From assembly GCA_965199705.1 (NCBI GenBank), contig OZ241359.1, forward strand, positions 2,728,001 through 2,792,000: a stretch of DNA of 64,000 bases, written 5' to 3'. Numbering within the stretch: the stretch's first letter is position 1; the number at the start of each line of letters is the position of its first letter. The notes beneath the pieces are model-generated. The model had not been told where the DNA came from, ran no database searches, and saw only the letters and a program-made list of their open reading frames with translations. Of the stretch, positions 63,101 to 64,000 are shown piece after piece. Origin of the DNA: Azophilus sp965199705 (GTDB lineage Bacteria; Pseudomonadota; Gammaproteobacteria; Pseudomonadales; Azotimanducaceae). Both the position numbers and the translations under genes were made by a program.

Positions 63101-63283
63101 GATGGCGCGGTGATATTTCGAATTGTTGATAGCGTCTGGGCTAACGGCCAGGTCCGCATGTTTGATCATAACGATGCCGCCGGGAGCACGGTTTTTCGCC
63201 CCGGCGTGAAGGCGGTCGTCTCGAACGGAGCAAGAAAGGTTTCGGTTGATCCCATCGGCCGCGTGCGCCCGGCCAACGACTGA
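60158..63283 (+). CDS. cas9: Cas9 endonuclease, compact type II-C-like
   Basis: 1,041 aa, at the short end of the Cas9 range. RuvC-I is IFGLDIGTTSIGFAVID with Asp8. An Arg-rich bridge helix follows at about 50-72 (RRQARLRRRQLRRRRERRRL). RuvC-II is PDLIRVELARDVGN with Glu518. The HNH domain begins CGHRCPYTGDTISFDG and has FEVEHIWPRSRSLDDSFRNK with catalytic His599. RuvC-III is GDHRHHAVDALTVAC with His745 and Asp749. The C-terminal ~250 residues would be the PAM-interacting part (KVRLFKKQQIDLMARVSTGY). All catalytic residues are present, so it should cut crRNA/tracrRNA-guided DNA. cas1 starts 12 bp downstream, so they share an operon. Its expression is questionable because an IS sits 12 bp upstream of the ATG. 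Confidence 0.95.
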   Translation: MSIIFGLDIGTTSIGFAVIDHHSERATGTILRLGVRIFPEARDPKGAPLNQERRQARLRRRQLRRRRERRRLLGDLLQDAGLLPVRNAPEWAETMALDPYDLRRRAFEREALSPFETGRAIYHLAQRRHFRGRDIDEISDDARAGDGAADEDDGSAKDSRQTTIEALKNEGKTLGAWLDGRGPNERRRGIHANRVVVEQEFDDIWKPLLPEKIRKSVRNAIFHQRPVFWRLNTLGKCPFVPQARLCPKGSWLSQQRRMLEKLNNLSLTGGNQRPLNEEEREAILARLQTQASMTWPGVRRALAPIYRARGEAGAEKALKFNLQEGGDRALLGNAVEARLADIFGSAWPDHPRKQEIRDAVHDSIWHSDYDEIGEQRVVIRPAAERDFLRQKAAGGLVETFDLSDEEAGKIAALKLPTGWEPYSVEALRKMLPHLDAGVRFGEIVNGPEWEEWRNETFPDRKRPTGEILDRLPSPADREEDRRIAGLRNPTVARSRNELRKVVNNLISMFGKPDLIRVELARDVGNSKRQREERARGIRRQEGRRKTARERLLENGIVEPSRADVEKWLLWEECGHRCPYTGDTISFDGLFRTSAFEVEHIWPRSRSLDDSFRNKTLCRKDVNVRKGNRTPYEFFVNDPDEWAAVANRLDGMKASRGGVGMSPGKIKRFLANAIPDGFADRQLNDTGYAAREAVAYLKKLWPDLGREAPVTVSAVSGRVTGHLRRLWGLNNLLGDTGEKNRGDHRHHAVDALTVACCDPGTTQRLSRYWQDADSPGVFEPCLPPPWETIRPDDKRAVADIVVSHRVRKKLSGPLHKETIYGDTGRDSDGDGGKTYRYFVTRKNVRDLSKPDLEQKNMDLWPDPKVREIVKAWVDRHGGNPKKAFPPYPKRGRKGPQIRKVRLFKKQQIDLMARVSTGYADAGNNHHIAIYRLSDGAVDYEVVSLLKASRRLARHEPIVQRERDDGARFVMSLAPGDTLEFTKDGAVIFRIVDSVWANGQVRMFDHNDAAGSTVFRPGVKAVVSNGARKVSVDPIGRVRPAND

Positions 63284-63295
63284 GTTTGCGCCGCC

Positions 63296-64000
63296 ATGAT
63301 CCGCAAGACGGTAGAGTTCTCGACGCCCGGCACCCGCCTTTCGGTGTCGTACCGCCAACTTGTCGTGGAACGGCCAGACCTACCCAAGGCAACGCTGCCG
63401 ATTGAGGACCTCGGGGTGGTGATCGTGGACGATATCCGCGCCGTCTATACCCAGGCAGTCTTTCTCGCACTTCTGGGTGCCGGGGTCACGGTCATGGTGA
63501 CCGGGCCGGATCATCTGCCGGTCGGCATGATGCTGCCGCTCGACGCCCACCACGTCCAGACTGAAAGGCAACGCGCACAGGTGGCGACCGGAGAGCCGAC
63601 GCGGAAGCGGGCCTGGCAAACCATCGTCCGCGCCAAGATCGGCCAGCAGGCTGCGGTGCTGACGCGTTTCACCGGCAGTCACGGTGGGCTTGCCGCGATG
63701 GCGCGCCGGGTGCGTTCCGGCGATCCAGAGAATGTCGAGGCCCAAGCCGCACAACGCTACTGGCCGCTGTTGTTCGGCAAGGGGTTCCGCCGGGACCGGG
63801 AGGCGGAGGGTACGAACGCGCTGCTCAACTACGGTTACGCCGTGGTGCGGGCGGCGGTGGCTCGCGCCGTGGTTGCCGCCGGCCTGATCCCCTCCTTGGG
63901 CGTCCATCACCGGCATCGCGGCAATCCGTTCTGCCTGGCCGACGATCTGCTGGAGCCGTACCGTCCCTATGTCGATTGGCGAGTCCGTCAACTGGTTGGC
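63296..64000 (+). CDS. cas1: Cas1 integrase (runs off the window end)
   Basis: Start ATG 63,296 (MIRKTVEFSTPGTRLSVSYR), 235 codons in the window, open at the end. Type II-style Cas1: SGDPENVEAQAAQRYWPLLF has the first metal-binding Glu, and PSLGVHHRHRGNPFCLADDL carries the His and the Asp/Glu set (LADDLLEPYRPYVD). LLNYGYAVVRAAVARAV is the usual helix between them. With Cas2, expected downstream, it inserts new spacers. The gene lies 12 bp after cas9. The order cas9-cas1 fits a type II-C locus of cas9-cas1-cas2. Confidence 0.93.
   Translation, partial: MIRKTVEFSTPGTRLSVSYRQLVVERPDLPKATLPIEDLGVVIVDDIRAVYTQAVFLALLGAGVTVMVTGPDHLPVGMMLPLDAHHVQTERQRAQVATGEPTRKRAWQTIVRAKIGQQAAVLTRFTGSHGGLAAMARRVRSGDPENVEAQAAQRYWPLLFGKGFRRDREAEGTNALLNYGYAVVRAAVARAVVAAGLIPSLGVHHRHRGNPFCLADDLLEPYRPYVDWRVRQLVG

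Overview
The window comes from a GC-rich proteobacterium, most likely a gammaproteobacterium. Its RpoD has the usual gammaproteobacterial layout, and a tRNA-Ile(CAU)-type gene sits next to rpoD, as ileX does in Escherichia coli. The DNA is full of insertion sequences, collapsed genes and large repeats. That fits a genome undergoing decay and IS expansion, such as a symbiont or a biofilm organism. No homology search was run; every family call comes from motifs read in the sequence.

Layout. (a) 1-17,800 is a tandem, nearly identical repeat with a period of 14,865 bp (copy A from 1, copy B from 14,866). Each copy has an Rpn tail, a broken IS630 transposase, a HEPN-like 252-residue protein, an IS stub, a small membrane protein and a serA/HNH relic. 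Copy A has gained 10.7 kb of extra DNA (about 2,150-12,893). This cargo looks like a defence island. It holds a GHKL ATPase/histidine-kinase protein, a receiver-like protein, an unknown protein, an N6-adenine methylase and a C5-cytosine methylase, all overlapping or nearly touching. It also holds a separate ATPase-PIN pair. The methylase module is bounded by 20-bp direct repeats, one of which is the 3' end of a LOG gene.

(b) 17,900-24,500 holds a giant sulfotransferase/WbsX/GT2/GT4 protein, a HEXXH protein and IS debris. (c) 24,690-27,800 holds an intact IS630 element and a 1,956-bp IS with perfect ends and a target duplication. (d) 28,700-42,480 is a repeat field. It has four complete Rpn nuclease paralogues here (five in the window), a Uma2-like nuclease sharing the Rpn tail, and methyltransferases, one of them fused to a thymidine-kinase-like domain. 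(e) 42,480-55,450 is a surface-polysaccharide locus: methyltransferase, nucleotide-sugar epimerase, rfbD, a 1,281-residue glycosyltransferase, ugd, an ABC exporter, a GT2 enzyme and an O-antigen-ligase-like protein. Two collapsed remnants are mixed in.

(f) 55,454-57,815 is a tRNA gene split by a 266-nt group I intron, followed by rpoD. (g) 58,190-64,000 starts with the second copy of the 1,956-bp IS, inserted in the ribosome-binding site of a compact type II-C-like cas9. cas1 follows and runs off the window. No CRISPR array is visible; it is expected beyond 64,000.

The strongest candidates for something new are the two-component-like ATPase/receiver/dual-methylase module at 2,303-8,956, with its att-like repeats, and the cas9 gene whose Shine-Dalgarno sequence was duplicated by an IS.
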